DNA from: Cryptomeria japonica
Taxonomy: Eukaryota; Streptophyta; Pinopsida; Cupressales; Cupressaceae
Assembly (NCBI RefSeq): GCF_030272615.1
Contig: NC_081412.1
Span: 138,202,747 to 138,266,746, forward strand
DNA length: 64,000 nucleotides
Direction of reading: 5' to 3'
Shown here: positions 33,901 to 44,255 of the stretch, in pieces
Layout of the letters: each line of letters starts with the position of its first letter
How positions within the stretch are numbered: the first letter of the stretch is position 1
Position numbers and translations under genes: made by a program
Notes under the pieces: generated by a model
The model's database searches: none
Seen by the model: the letters and a program-made list of their open reading frames with translations, nothing else
What the model was told of the DNA's origin: nothing

Positions 33901-34410
33901 CACCGGTCTGATTTGTAGAAGGCACAGAAGGACATTAGAGATGCAATGGATGAGGGGAAATTGTTGCTCAGTAAGATATGTCTACCCCATCTATTCTGTG
34001 ATGATGTGCTTGCCTAGAAAGACAAATTGCAAACTGATTTGCAGACATTCATAAGCACCTTCAAGACCCCATATGACTCCTTTACTGCTTATGGGCAAAC
34101 CATTCACCGGTTTCAACTTTAGGCTGCAAGAATTGATTTAGAAATCAGCAACTGGACCAAGGATTTGTAGGAACTACAACTGGTTCTACTACCAAGACTG
34201 GAAATACTTCAGAAGTGCTATCTCAATCTGGATGCCTTGATGGTTACTCAAGAGATGAATACTTTGGATGCCATGGAGGAATAGGTATCCCAGATGCAAA
34301 CGGAGAGTGAGGTTGCTACCTCATTACTTGAGTCATGGTCCTTATCCATGAAGCAATTTATGCAGGACTTTAAATCAGTTTCTGACAAGTTTCACTCTTT
34401 ATTGTCATAA
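30993..34410 (+). pseudogene. Long second frame of element B, function unknown, in place of pol
   Basis: From ATG 30993 (MASVSHSSPSAP) to TAA 34408-34410, about 1139 codons. One frame holds to about 33070, then a one-base shift in a purine run, then one frame to the end. I counted about 16 in-frame stops, some 13 of them TAG; most are one transition from CAG, CAA or TGG. Layout: a globular N-terminal part of ~290 residues (FGQLLVGLFFYFQGYFLGV at about 230), a Lys/Pro/Ser/Thr-rich basic linker (32100-32330), a helical part (32340-32890), ~170 residues of EEEKKK-type charged helix (33020-33530), and a helical C-terminal domain (33600-34400). No RT, integrase, protease or membrane segment. I do not recognise the family. 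It could be an additional ORF like those known from other plant LTR elements, or a captured host gene. Confidence 0.75.
33020..33490 (+). repeat. Homopurine tract coding for an E/K-rich helix
   Basis: Close to 470 bases almost purely A and G on the plus strand, built of GAAGAGGAGAAGAAG-like units. It encodes alternating blocks of Glu and Lys, the pattern of a single alpha helix. The opposite strand gives long Ser/Phe/Leu frames that are shadows. Confidence 0.85.
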
Positions 34411-34667
34411 ACATTTATTTAGCTAATAGAAACAGGGGTTATTTAGTTGTATTTTGTCATTGTTGGCAAAGGGGGAGAAGTATTCTGGTATTTAAAATTT
34501 TGATGCATGCTATGTATACCCATGTTTATCTTTGTAAGGAAGTAGTATACATTTTCTTTTCTGCAAAGGGATAATGTATATGCTTAGGGGGAGTATTTTT
34601 TATTATGGCATATTTCTTTTGTAAAAACACTTAGACATCAAAATTTTTCCTAAGTGTTGCCATCAAT
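34411..34667 (+). other. 3' untranslated region of B
   Basis: Non-coding, with GGGGGAG purine clusters (about 34465-34475 and 34586-34594) preceding the PPT. Confidence 0.6.
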
Positions 34668-34682
34668 GCCAAAGGGGGAGAT
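34668..34682 (+). promoter_or_regulatory. Polypurine tract of B
   Basis: GCCAAAGGGGGAGAT directly before the 3' LTR. Confidence 0.88.
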
Positions 34683-35870
34683 TATTGGCATTTTTGATGA
34701 TTATGTTGTGATTGTCATTGATGGACACACACTTGCTATGAGATCACTTTTTGCATGTATGAGTTATGCTCAACCGATATTTGTTTCAAAATCGGTATTA
34801 TGTTATAGTCTTTAGACCATTGATGTCTTGCAGAAAGTGTTTACCGATCTCAAGCGGCATGAAGACCTCAAGCGGTCTAAGGATCTCAAGTGGAACAGAG
34901 CAAAGGAACTAGAAGTGACAATTATCATTTTCCCAGTCTTCATTTCTATCAACTAGTAATCTGCTAAATTGGTATTTGTTTCAAACCGGTATTGATTTAC
35001 CAACCGATAATCAGTAAATTTGTATAAACTGGTAATACTCTGTGATGAGTTACCAACCAGTATATCTTTGTGATGAGTTACCATCCACCAACACTTTGAC
35101 GGTGATTTTGTGTCATGTTACCAAATGTGTCTAGATACAATGAACCTAGGAACTTGCAATGTAATCCTATTGGACCGACATGAAATCAGATTCCTTTTAA
35201 GGACATCATGTCTAGGGTTTTAATGGGTGTGTAGTTGTTAGGGTTAGTAGTGGTTGATGAGTTCTTGTATGTGTGATCTTAAAATAAAAGATCAAGTCTG
35301 TGTACTGCAAGAGAGTGTGGATTTACTGAAGACTAAAGTAATGCTAAAATGCATTAGCAATAAGCTATCATGGACCTATCCAAGAAGACTGTGCTATTTG
35401 CTAGATCATTCACTTGTTGATTACTCACATCTTTGACAAGTTAGAAACCCTTAACCGGGTAGGCCCAGAAAAGCCTTTGTAAATCCTCTAACAAGGTGGT
35501 TCACATCTGTGGGTCTAAAATCCTATCACAAGGTAGTCTTTAATCAGACTTATCTCCTAATAGAGATTGAGATTCCTAACAGGATCTATTCTAGTAAAGA
35601 AGATTGTATGACCTTAACCGGTCTGACCTTAACCAGCCTAGTTACTATTTTGCAGATAGTTACTTGTGAGTTTCATCTCACCATGGTTTTTTCCATTTGG
35701 GTTTCCATGTCAAAATCTCTTGTGTTATGGTGATTGTGCTTCTGTGGGTGAATGCCTTACTTGCTATTTGGTTTGCATTTGTGTTAACCGGTTTACTGCT
35801 AGAGTAATAAAGTGTTTGAGTACAGTAATTTTTGGTATACTAATTCACCCCCCCCTCTTAGTATTCATCA
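34683..35870 (+). repeat. 3' LTR of B
   Basis: 1188 bp. Differs from the 5' LTR by scattered substitutions (many in ACCGGT words) and a 25-bp deletion between ACCGGTTT repeats at about 35790. Followed by the right CATAA duplication at 35871-35875. Confidence 0.95.
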
Positions 35871-36419
35871 CATAAACCCTAAGCATCTTAGGTTTAAAAT
35901 ATAAGCAGTCCAATCATAACCATTCAAACACTTGCATAAAGTATTACAATTTCAAATAGATCACAAGATAATCTGCATCTTTCATTCTTCACTGCACATG
36001 GGAATCAGTAACTCATCACACTTTCTTCTCATATTGCCAAGAAGAGTGTTCATTCCTGAGGTTGGATTTTAATGCAATCGATCTTCATATGAAAGATCCT
36101 CAAGAAAATCCTTTACATGCACAAAGCTGATGTGGAACCTTGATCTCACTCACATCTCTTGGCTAACTCATCATAGAGTATCATTGATTGCATCGCACAT
36201 GCTGGATTGCCAAATCAGAAACCCTAGAGCTGAGGCTACCAACTGGTAGTCACACTTAGTGAAATCCCGACACCGGTTCACTGCATCTCTTCATACCTCT
36301 TCATACCGATTCACCTACTTCTTTTATATTGGTATACTTATACTTTATTGACATCAATGACAACATACATTATCATCATATCAACATGTCGGTTCATCAT
36401 ATGCCAACAATATCCAACA
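35871..36419 (-). repeat. 3' LTR of C, second part (with right TSD of B)
   Basis: Continues the C LTR after B; the first five bases (CATAA) are the duplicated target. Matches 41763-42311. Ends at 36419 (TGTTGG on the minus strand). Confidence 0.9.
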
Positions 36420-36436
36420 ATATCCCCCTTTGGCAT
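36420..36436 (-). promoter_or_regulatory. Polypurine tract of C
   Basis: Minus strand AATGCCAAAGGGGGATA immediately before the LTR start TGTTGG. Confidence 0.82.
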
Positions 36437-36770
36437 TGATTACAATACTTAGTGTAGTATTGCAACTGTAAACATCATAGACCAGTGTATCTTCATCATC
36501 AGATATCTTCTCCTCTAGACATCAGATATCTTCTCCCCCATACATTAGATATCTTCTCCCCCTTTGACAACAATGCTAGAGTGGAGGCACACGCTTCCAT
36601 AATCTATTATGTTGCTCCCCCTATGCAGTAGCATCCTTCAGCACATCAATCCTGAAAGATTTGATACTATAGTTTCTGACTGATGCAGAGCACACAAGTT
36701 TTAGTTGACTTCATGAAGGGGCAAAACCCCTAATTCACCTCTCAAATAGGTAAATGTAGTCTTTGGTAAG
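36437..36770 (-). other. 3' untranslated region of C
   Basis: Purine-rich on the minus strand, with repeated GGGGGAGAAGATATCT words at about 36500-36560. No gene. Confidence 0.6.
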
Positions 36771-37535
36771 GGCTTAGTGAATATATCTGCTAGCTACTCC
36801 TTACTAGAAACATGTTGAAGTACAACTTCCTTATTCTAAACTTTCTCTCTCAAGAAGTGATATTTAAGCTCAATGTGCTTAGTCCTAGCATGCAATACCA
36901 GATTATTGGAAATATTTATTGCACTTATGTTGTCACAAAATATATTCACCGGTTTAGATACAGGTACTTTGAAACCTTCCAATACATGTTTCATCCAAAT
37001 TGCTTGAGTGCAGTTCATAAATGCTGCCACATATTCTGCTTCAACTATAGACTAGGAAGTACAACTCTTCTTCTTACTCATCCATGATACTAGTCTTCCA
37101 CCGAGAAAGAACACTCCATCGGTTGTGCTCTTCCGGTCGTCCACATTACCTGCCCAATCAACATCGGTATATACTTTGAGGTTATAGTCACCATTATATG
37201 GATACCACAATCCATAGTCAACTATTCCTTTCATATATCTAAGAATCATTTTGACTGCTACTAAGTGGGATTCTCTAGGACATTTCTAAAAACAAGATAC
37301 TATGCCCACTGCATGAGCAATATCTGGTCTGTTGTGCACCACATAGTGTGGCTTACCGATCATTGACCAATACTCCTTCTCATTCACCAATGCTAAATCA
37401 TCTTCCTTATTCAGTTTATAGCCAGTCACCATCGGTGTACTAACCAGTTTACTTTCCTCCATGCCAAAGGTATTCAATACCTCTTTGACATACTTGGACT
37501 GAGTAATAAAGATACCCTCTTTCATTTGCTGAATC
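36771..37535 (-). pseudogene. RT end and RNase H of element C (broken)
   Basis: Minus strand. IFITQSKYVKEVLNTFGM and STPMVTGYKLNKEDD (37286-37525) are the conserved end of copia RT. RNase H follows: YTDVDWAGNVDDRKSTT (37052-37249) with the first catalytic Asp, then VEAEYVAA (the Glu) after a TAG, IFCDNISAI (Asp) and RTKHIELKYHFLREKV (36836-37030). The tail can be followed to about 36771. Stops lie at about 37285, 37046 and 36834. Confidence 0.9.
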
Positions 37536-38859
37536 TGTAACCAATGAAGAAATTTATCTCTCCAATCAGAGACATCTCAAACTCTTTCTTCATTTCATCT
37601 ACAAACACATGACTCATTTTATCATCTCCTCCAAAAATTATGTCATCTACAAACACTTCATAGATCAGAATCTGATCATCTTCTGACTTCAAGTAGATAT
37701 TTCTATCCTCACTTGTTCTCTGAAATCCAATCTTCACAAGATGAGAATGTAATCTTTCATACCATGCCCTAGGTGCTTGTTTAAGTCCATACAGGGCTTT
37801 GTGTAATCTACACACCACGTCACTATCTTTTGATAAGGAAAACCCTTCCGATTTCTCTATATATACTTCCTCTTCAAGGATTCCATTCAAGAATGTAGAC
37901 TTCACATCCATCTGATATACCTTAAATCCTTTAAATGCTGCAAATGCAAGTAGCATTCGAACACCTTCTAGTCTAGCAACAAGAGCAAAGGTTTCTCCAT
38001 AGCCTTCTCCCTCCTCTTGAGCATATCCCTTGCATACAAGCCTAGCCTTGTTTCGTACAACTGTGCCTTCTTCATTCATCTTATTCTTGAAGACCCATTT
38101 GGTACCTATGACATTTTTATGTTCTGGTCTAGGCACCAAAGACCATGTTGCATTCTTTTCTATTTGTTCTAGCTCCTCTTCCATTGCTTTAATCCAGTCT
38201 TCATCTGTAAGTGCTTCTCTAGAAGTCTTGGGTTCAAATTCAAAAATCATGCAAGAGTTCTCCTTCACTTTTCTTCTTGTGAGTATCCTTGCATCTTTAT
38301 CTCCTGTGATTTGCTTCGGATCATGATGCAGCTTCACATATCTAGGAATGACTCTAGCATGATCTGCTAGCTTTTCTTCTTCTCCTTCACTTACCTCTTC
38401 TTCTTCTCTTACTGTAGCTTCTACCGGCATAGAAACACTGAGATCTTTACAAGTTTCTTTCTTAACTAGTTCCCAGAAGGCTATACCCGATTCATCTTCC
38501 ACTTCTTCGCTACATGTTTCCTCAGGTTCCTCAGGGGATTCATCAACCCTGACATTGATACTTTCAATAATTTTCAAAGTTCTATTGTTGTAGCACTTGA
38601 GAGCTTTGCTCTTGGTGGAATATCCCAGAAATATTCCTTCATCACATTTTGCATCAAACTTGCTCAGATGCTCACCTCTCTCGATATAACACTTACTACC
38701 AAACACTTTAAAGTAACTCATAGTGGTAGTCTTCCTGGTCGAGTACTCATAAGGGGTTTTATCTTTTCCTTTCTTGATAAGTACTTGGTTCATAGTGTAG
38801 ACTGCAGTGCTCACCGCTTCTCTCCAAAAAGTGTGAGTAACCTTTCCCTGGATCAACAT
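37522..38859 (-). pseudogene. Integrase C-terminal part and reverse transcriptase of element C
   Basis: The longest open stretch in the window, 445 codons on the minus strand. It starts within the integrase C-terminal region (THTFWREAVSTAVYTMNQ, FKVFGSKCYIERGEHLSKFD, GYSTKSKALKCYN), passes an acidic linker, and enters RT: DEDWIKAMEEELEQIEKN, VIGTKWVFKNKMNEEGTVV, KARLVCKGYAQEEG, YQMDVKSTFLNGILEEEVYIE, LYGLKQAPRAWYERL, and the catalytic VFVDDIIFGG. It ends at a one-base shift just after MSLIGEINFFIG, beyond which the next frame picks up. Most RT motifs look intact, so this piece is relatively young. Confidence 0.93.
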
Positions 38860-39635
38860 AGTTCTGGCCGCTTCAACTACAGTCTTGTTATTTCTTTCTG
38901 CTATGCCATTCTATTGTGGTGTCCTTGGGGTAGACAAGTGCCTCTTGATACTGCTATCTTCAAATTACTTATTGAATTCATCAGAAGTGAATTCTCCTCC
39001 TTGATCAGTTCTTAGGCATTTTATCTTTTTACCACTTTCTTTCTCTACTAATGCTCTGAAGGCTTTGAACTTTACAAATGCTTCAGACTTGTCTTTCAAG
39101 AATGTGACCCACATCATTCTTGAGTAGTCATTAGTAAGAATCATAAAATACCTATCTCCTTGAATACTTCTAGTTTTCATAGGACCACACAAATCAGTAT
39201 GCACAAGATCAAGTAAATTTTCTGCTAAAAAAGACTTACCTTTAAAAGTTGAGGAAGACATCTTCCCAAGTTTACATTCTGTGCACAAAGAATTCTCAGG
39301 TTTGTTTAGCAAAGGTAATCCTCTTACTATCTTGTCTTACTAACTTTAACAATGTTGTCAATGTTCATATGACAGAGTCTCCTATGCCATATCCAACTAT
39401 TATCAAACTTAGCCATTAGACATCGACTTATCTTGGCATTCAACTGAAATATGTTACCTCTGGTCTTCTTACTAGTGGCAATAAGTTCACCACTCTTTCC
39501 AATTATAATGCAGATTCCACCTTTGAACTTCAGAGTGATTCCTTTGTCATTCAACTGAGCAACACATAAAAGTTTATGCTTAAGACCTTCTACCTAGTAG
39601 ACATCATCTGGACTTCTCTTTCCATTCAGTGAGAT
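38860..39635 (-). pseudogene. Pre-integrase zinc finger and integrase core of element C (broken)
   Basis: Minus strand. WIWHRRLCHMNIDN (39327-39554) gives the two His; LCTECKLGKMSS (38965-39312) the two Cys. HTDLCGP carries the first catalytic Asp. The second is in ILTNDYSRMMW, where the usual DDYSR reads NDYSR. The Glu lies in NGIAERNNKT just below 38965, after a stop. A frameshift near 39315 separates the finger from the core. Confidence 0.9.
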
Positions 39636-40802
39636 GGATCATTTATCTTTTACCAAGCATGGTGCATCATTACCAATTTTGACAACACCTCCATCATATT
39701 CTTCTAGAGACAAAAACTTTCCCCGGACACCAGTCATGTGGTGAGAACAACCACTATCATTAATCCACTCATTGGAGCTGTCAATGCGAGAGACAATTGC
39801 TTTCTTATCAGACACTTCTTCCTTTACAGCTACAAACACTATATCTTCACTCTCTTCTTCCTCCGATTCTTCATCAGTAACACCTTCATCTACAACAATA
39901 AGACAATTTCTCCTATTTCCTCCTTTATACTTTCTAAACCTCTTTGATTTATCCTTATTATCACTGTTAGAACAATTAACAGCTATATGCCCTATCTTGT
40001 TGCAGGAGAAACATTTTAAAGGAAGCTTACATCTATATTTACTAGTTCCTTTTGGAAGTCTTTTAGCAAGAAGAGCTTCAAATTCCATCAGAATCTCTTC
40101 ATAATCCATATCTTTGCATTGTCTGGATTCATAACTAGTACTACTTTCTTTTCCTTTTCTGGATGGTGCAGTAGATGCTCTAAAGGCTGACTCAGTCTTC
40201 TGAACACTGCCATCATAGCTATTCAACTCATATGTAGTCAACTTTGCAATGATAGAGTCTAAGGATACCTTGGTTTTATCAATAGACCTTAGTTCTTGGA
40301 TAGAAACAACTCTGATTGCATAGATTTGTAACAATGATCTAAGGACTTTACTAACAACAGTGGTATCATCAATGGTTCCACCAACTCTTTTGATATCACC
40401 AACCACAGTCTTAATCCTAATGCCATATTGTTGAATGGTCTCTCCTTCAACCATCCTCATATCCTCAAATTTTCCTCTAAGGATTTCTTCCTTAGCTTAC
40501 TTTACATGCTCATCACCACCTTAAATTATTTCTAGTGCATCTCATAAATCCTTAGGAGTGTCCTTGTCTTGTACATCAATAAACTCAATATCTAACAAGT
40601 TGTTGATAAGGGCTTACATGACTTGCCCATTTTCCTGAATCTCTCTCTTCTGATCATCAGTCAGAGTGCCAGTGGAAATCACATAGGCATTCTCAACATA
40701 GCTCTAGTGTTGAGCACCCATACTTTTGATGTAAATCTTCATTCTGTCCTTCCATATCTTGAAGTTATCTCTATTGAACTTAGGACCTTCCCTCTTCATC
40801 AT
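39636..40802 (-). pseudogene. gag and protease of element C (broken)
   Basis: Minus strand from ATG 40802 (MMKREGPKFNRDNFKIWKDR). The N-terminal ~110 codons hold about five stops (TAG, TGA and TAA), each one transition from TGG or CAA. The frame is then open from 40460 to 39639: UBN2-type gag (GETIQQYGIRIKTVVGDIKR), a complete zinc knuckle CFSCNKIGHIAVNC (about 40010), an acidic stretch, and a protease with an intact DSG (EWINDSGCSHHMTGVRGKF). In copia elements gag and protease are made as one polyprotein with pol. Confidence 0.9.
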
Positions 40803-40857
40803 TAGAGCAGGATCTTTTACCTCAAGTGGTTAAGCTTATATCACCAAGGACCTAGAG

Positions 40858-40873
40858 ATGATCTAATACCAAT
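40858..40873 (-). promoter_or_regulatory. Primer-binding site of C
   Basis: Minus strand ATTGGTATTAGATCAT beside the LTR end; like TGGTATCAGAGC with C-to-T and G-to-A changes. Confidence 0.78.
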
Positions 40874-42311
40874 TGATGAATAATGATGAACAACAGATAC
40901 CCTAACTGGTACTGAGACGGGGGGGGTGGTGAATCTATACAGACAAAAACTTTCCCCGACAACTTATCAAGTTAAAGCAATATCAACCGATTGTCTTCAT
41001 TACTGAACTTAACCATGGCAATACCAGTTAAACATAGTAAGACTTCAGACAACATATATTGATAAGTCTAAACACTTCAAATACATTCAATACTTGATAA
41101 TAAATCTACTCATAAACATATGCATGTGGTATACCAGTAATACCAGAACCTATTAACTCTGCATGCATAATCTTTCAAACAAAGAATACATAATCATCAC
41201 ATGAAAAATGCACAACTCATGACACACAAATTTTTCACGTGGAAACCCAAATGGGAAAAATCACGATGGGGATGAATACCCACAATCTTGTTTTGAACTC
41301 TTTTGAAGCTCGCTCTTTTGGGATCCTAGTCTGGTTAAAGACTTTACAATAAGGTTCTGCTAGGAACTGATCTTGTTAGAGATCACCCGGTTAAGGGATG
41401 GCTATATACCCTATTAAAGGTTGAAACCCTACCAAAGGTTACCTTGCTAGAGGATTTGAAGAACTCAATGATCTTGAGTCACCTGGTTAAAGGATTTACA
41501 ATAAGCCTATTATAACTACTCGGTAAAGGGATTTTCCAACTGTTGAAATGATTAGAAGACAACAGGTAAAACTCTGATATGATAATAGCACTACATGCTA
41601 AGGTAGATCCTTTTCAGTTCCTCTACTCTGCAATCACACTCTGCAATTTTCTTCTTACTGGTCTTGCAAGTATCTCATCACTCGGATACACACACACAAC
41701 ATTTGCCAACAACTTACAACAACAAACATCATCGACCTTATAGACAATAGTTAGGTCGATAGCATAAACCCTAAGAATCTTAGGTTTACAATACAAGAGG
41801 TCCAATCCTGACTATACAAACACTTGCATAAAGTATTACAATTTCAAATAGATCACAAGACAATCTGCATCATTTATTCTTCACCACACATGGGAATGAA
41901 TAACTCATCATGTTTTCTTCTCATACTGCCAAGAAGAGTGTTCATTCCTGAGGTAGGCTTTTAATGCAATCAGTCTTCATATGCAAGATCCTCAAGGAAA
42001 TCCTTCACGTGCACAAATATGACATGGCACCTTGATCTCAATCACATCTCTTGGATAACTCATCACAGAGTATCATCAGTTGCATCACATAGGCTGAATT
42101 GCCAAATCGGAAACCCTAGAGCTGAGACTACCAACCAGTAGTCACACTTAGTGAAATCCTAACACCGGTTCACTGCATCTCTTCATACCTCTTCATACCT
42201 ATTCACCAGCTTCTTTTATACCAGTATACTTATACTTTATTGACATCAATGACAACATACATTATCATCATATCAACATGCTGATTCATCATATGCCAAC
42301 AATATCCAACA
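40874..42311 (-). repeat. 5' LTR of C
   Basis: 1438 bp, uninterrupted, and therefore the reference for the split 3' LTR. On the minus strand it begins TGTTGGATATTGTTGGC and ends TTATTCATCA. It holds the hairpin-like motif at 41234-41270 in a decayed form. The TSD ATCAC follows at 42312-42316. Confidence 0.93.
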
Positions 42312-42316
42312 ATCAC

Positions 42317-44255
42317 AAGACAAAAAAAACATGGGGTGGTCTTTCTTAACTCTGGGGTTAGATTGGTTTTTATGATAAATACTGTATATCATGTATATGT
42401 GGGTGATCCCACAATACGGAGTTACACTTTTTGGCACATCTTGTTTTTTGCTGAAATCATACATTTTTTAGTAATTATAATGATTGAAGCTTCAATAGGT
42501 CCCATTTGAAGTAATTAATTGAGGAGAGTTATATCAAAGGCTCTTATATCACCTTAGAGATTTAGGTTGAACCTCTTGGTTAGGAGAAAGTTGATAAAAT
42601 GTTATTATGTCAATAGTTGGTGTCTTCAGAGAAGAAATAGTTTGAGAAGCCAATTCACGAGCCCTAGAACGATGTCTTTGTCAGTGTTCTCTCACACAAT
42701 GGTTTTGTTTAGTTTTAGCTAATGGTTGTGGAGGTTTAGGTTTAGCAAGCATATAATTCTTTTATTCTTTTAAGGGAGGATGAATAGGAGAAGGTTACTT
42801 AGGTTGAGCAATAGGTGTTGTCGGGCGCTTCCCTTTGTAAGATGTAGGAGGCAGAACTGCACCATATAAAGGAAGAGTAGAAGGTGTTGGAAGGAGACCA
42901 GGTCCATCAGGAGGAGGGGGAATAGGTCTATCCTTAGGAAGAATGATATTTTTATCCTTAGGAGGAAGAATTGGTTTATCTGCAAGAGGAAGAGGGAGAG
43001 TATCCTTAGAAAAAGGAAAATGGTCATTGCTAAGAGGAAGACCAAGTGTTGGATTTCTAGGTTTACTCAAGAATAAAATCATGTCATTTTTCCATTTTAA
43101 ATAGGATTTAAAAAGAGTATCACTTCTAGTTTGAAGAGGATATAATTGTTTGGACCAAAAACAATCAAGACAAACATCTCCATGCCTCACTATAGGTTGA
43201 TACATGTTATGAATAACAGTTATAATTTTATCATCATGAGGAAATTTCAAACTCTTATGAATAGTAGAAGTGATCGCTTTCATGGAAGAGAGCCAAGGAT
43301 GTCCCAACTTCACACAAAATAGATCGGATGTAGGAATGATAGCAAAGACAACATCTAAGAACTTAGTGCCAACCTCAATAGGAGATGTAATAGAACCAAT
43401 ATTAGGATAAGAGAAGCCATAAAAAACTCTATCACATTAGATTTATCATATGTCACTTGATGCAATTGTAATGTATAAAGAAATTATTCGGTTATTATTA
43501 ACCATACAATCTAGATCAATGAGTACCCCTCGAGAGGGGCATGCCTTTGATTCTTGCAATGATATATAATGGGCCATTGGGTGATTCAATAGTCTCACTA
43601 GGATCAAATGTGATGCATAGGTCCTTAGGAGGTTCAATTTTATCAATAAGGTTCATTGCATTATTAGACTCAAGGCCAAGGTCATTAGGTCGAGAGAAGG
43701 CAAGACGGTTAATATCAATCACATTAGCAGAATGGGAAGGTAAAGGATTAGTGAAAATTTGAAGATATTGATTAGGAGGAGTTACAAATTTATTTCCTTT
43801 ATCATTCACACCAGCCACATATATGGTATTGTTATCAATCAAGTCTTGAATCTTACTCTTTAAGGAATAACACTTTTCAGTGTCATGACTAGGATGATGA
43901 TGATATTGGAAAAAACCTTTGGAATCAAAGTAAGGTGAGGAGGTCTTCGATGGATCAAGTGGTTTAATAGGGGGAAGATTTAACACATCCCTTTGTAACA
44001 ATTGCGTCATAATACTAAGCAAAGATTCATTAAGAGGAGTGAATTCTTTTCTAAAGTATTTGGACAAAGAAGGCACACCTTTTGTTATGGTTTCTACTTG
44101 ATTTTTGTTGTTGTCATTTAACTTGATTAATCCCTTATTCGGTTATAACTTTGTAGAAGGTTGTTGAGCACTTTCACTTTTATCATTCAGAACCATTGAA
44201 GATGATTATTCCAATTGACTCATAATAAGATGATAATTGCGAATTACTACGTACA
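42317..44255 (-). pseudogene. F: end of gag, protease-like region, proline-rich tail
   Basis: Minus strand. 43516-44076 is a gag end with a CCHC-like finger that has lost its first Cys (FFQYHHHPSHDTEKCYSLK, then KIQDLIDNNTIYV). Next is a protease-like region at 43316-43560: SRGVLIDLDCMVNNNR, where the active site is expected, and PTSDLFCVKLGHPWLSSMKA with a typical LG-PW motif. It passes into a Pro/Lys-rich tail (42795-43050). 42317-42790 shows no RT or other domain. Stops and frameshifts divide the parts. The upstream half of the gag is at 56785-57770, beyond element E. Confidence 0.8.
44251..44255. repeat. Target-site duplication of E, left copy (GTACA)
   Basis: GTACA here and at 56785-56789, a perfect 5-bp duplication around E. 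Confidence 0.92.

Larger units (their letters stand above)
28077..35870 (+). mobile_element. Element B: non-autonomous copia-like element with gag and a long unknown frame
   Basis: 7.8 kb, plus strand, inserted into the 3' LTR of C with a perfect CATAA duplication. LTRs are 28077-29288 and 34683-35870, starting TGTTGGCA (TATTGGCA in the second) and ending TTCATCA. It has a perfect core PBS (TGGTATCAGAGCC at 29291) and a strong PPT (GCCAAAGGGGGAGA). The interior has gag, then a second frame of about 1139 codons; protease, integrase, RT and RNase H are absent. Related blocks in the LTRs of C (AACCGGGT, the TTTTTCCCATTTGGG motif) suggest it used C-type enzymes in trans. Confidence 0.93.
27188..42311 (-). 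mobile_element. Element C: Ty1/copia element, split by B
   Basis: Minus-strand element with 5' LTR 40874-42311 (1438 bp), PBS, gag, PR, IN, RT, RNase H, PPT and 3' LTR (27188-28076 plus 35876-36419). About 7.3 kb without B. TSD ATCAC on both sides. All copia domains are present and in the right order, but at least two frameshifts (about 37540 and 39315) and several stops break the polyprotein. This is the most complete coding element in the window and a plausible relative of the helper for B, since LTR blocks, PBS and PPT resemble those of B. Confidence 0.93.

Noticed and set aside
30993-34410. Frequent in-frame TAG suggested stop-codon reassignment or readthrough
   Set aside because: TAA and TGA also interrupt the frames here and in A, C, F and G, and TAG can be derived from CAG or TGG by one transition. 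Decay is the simpler reading in a plant nuclear genome.
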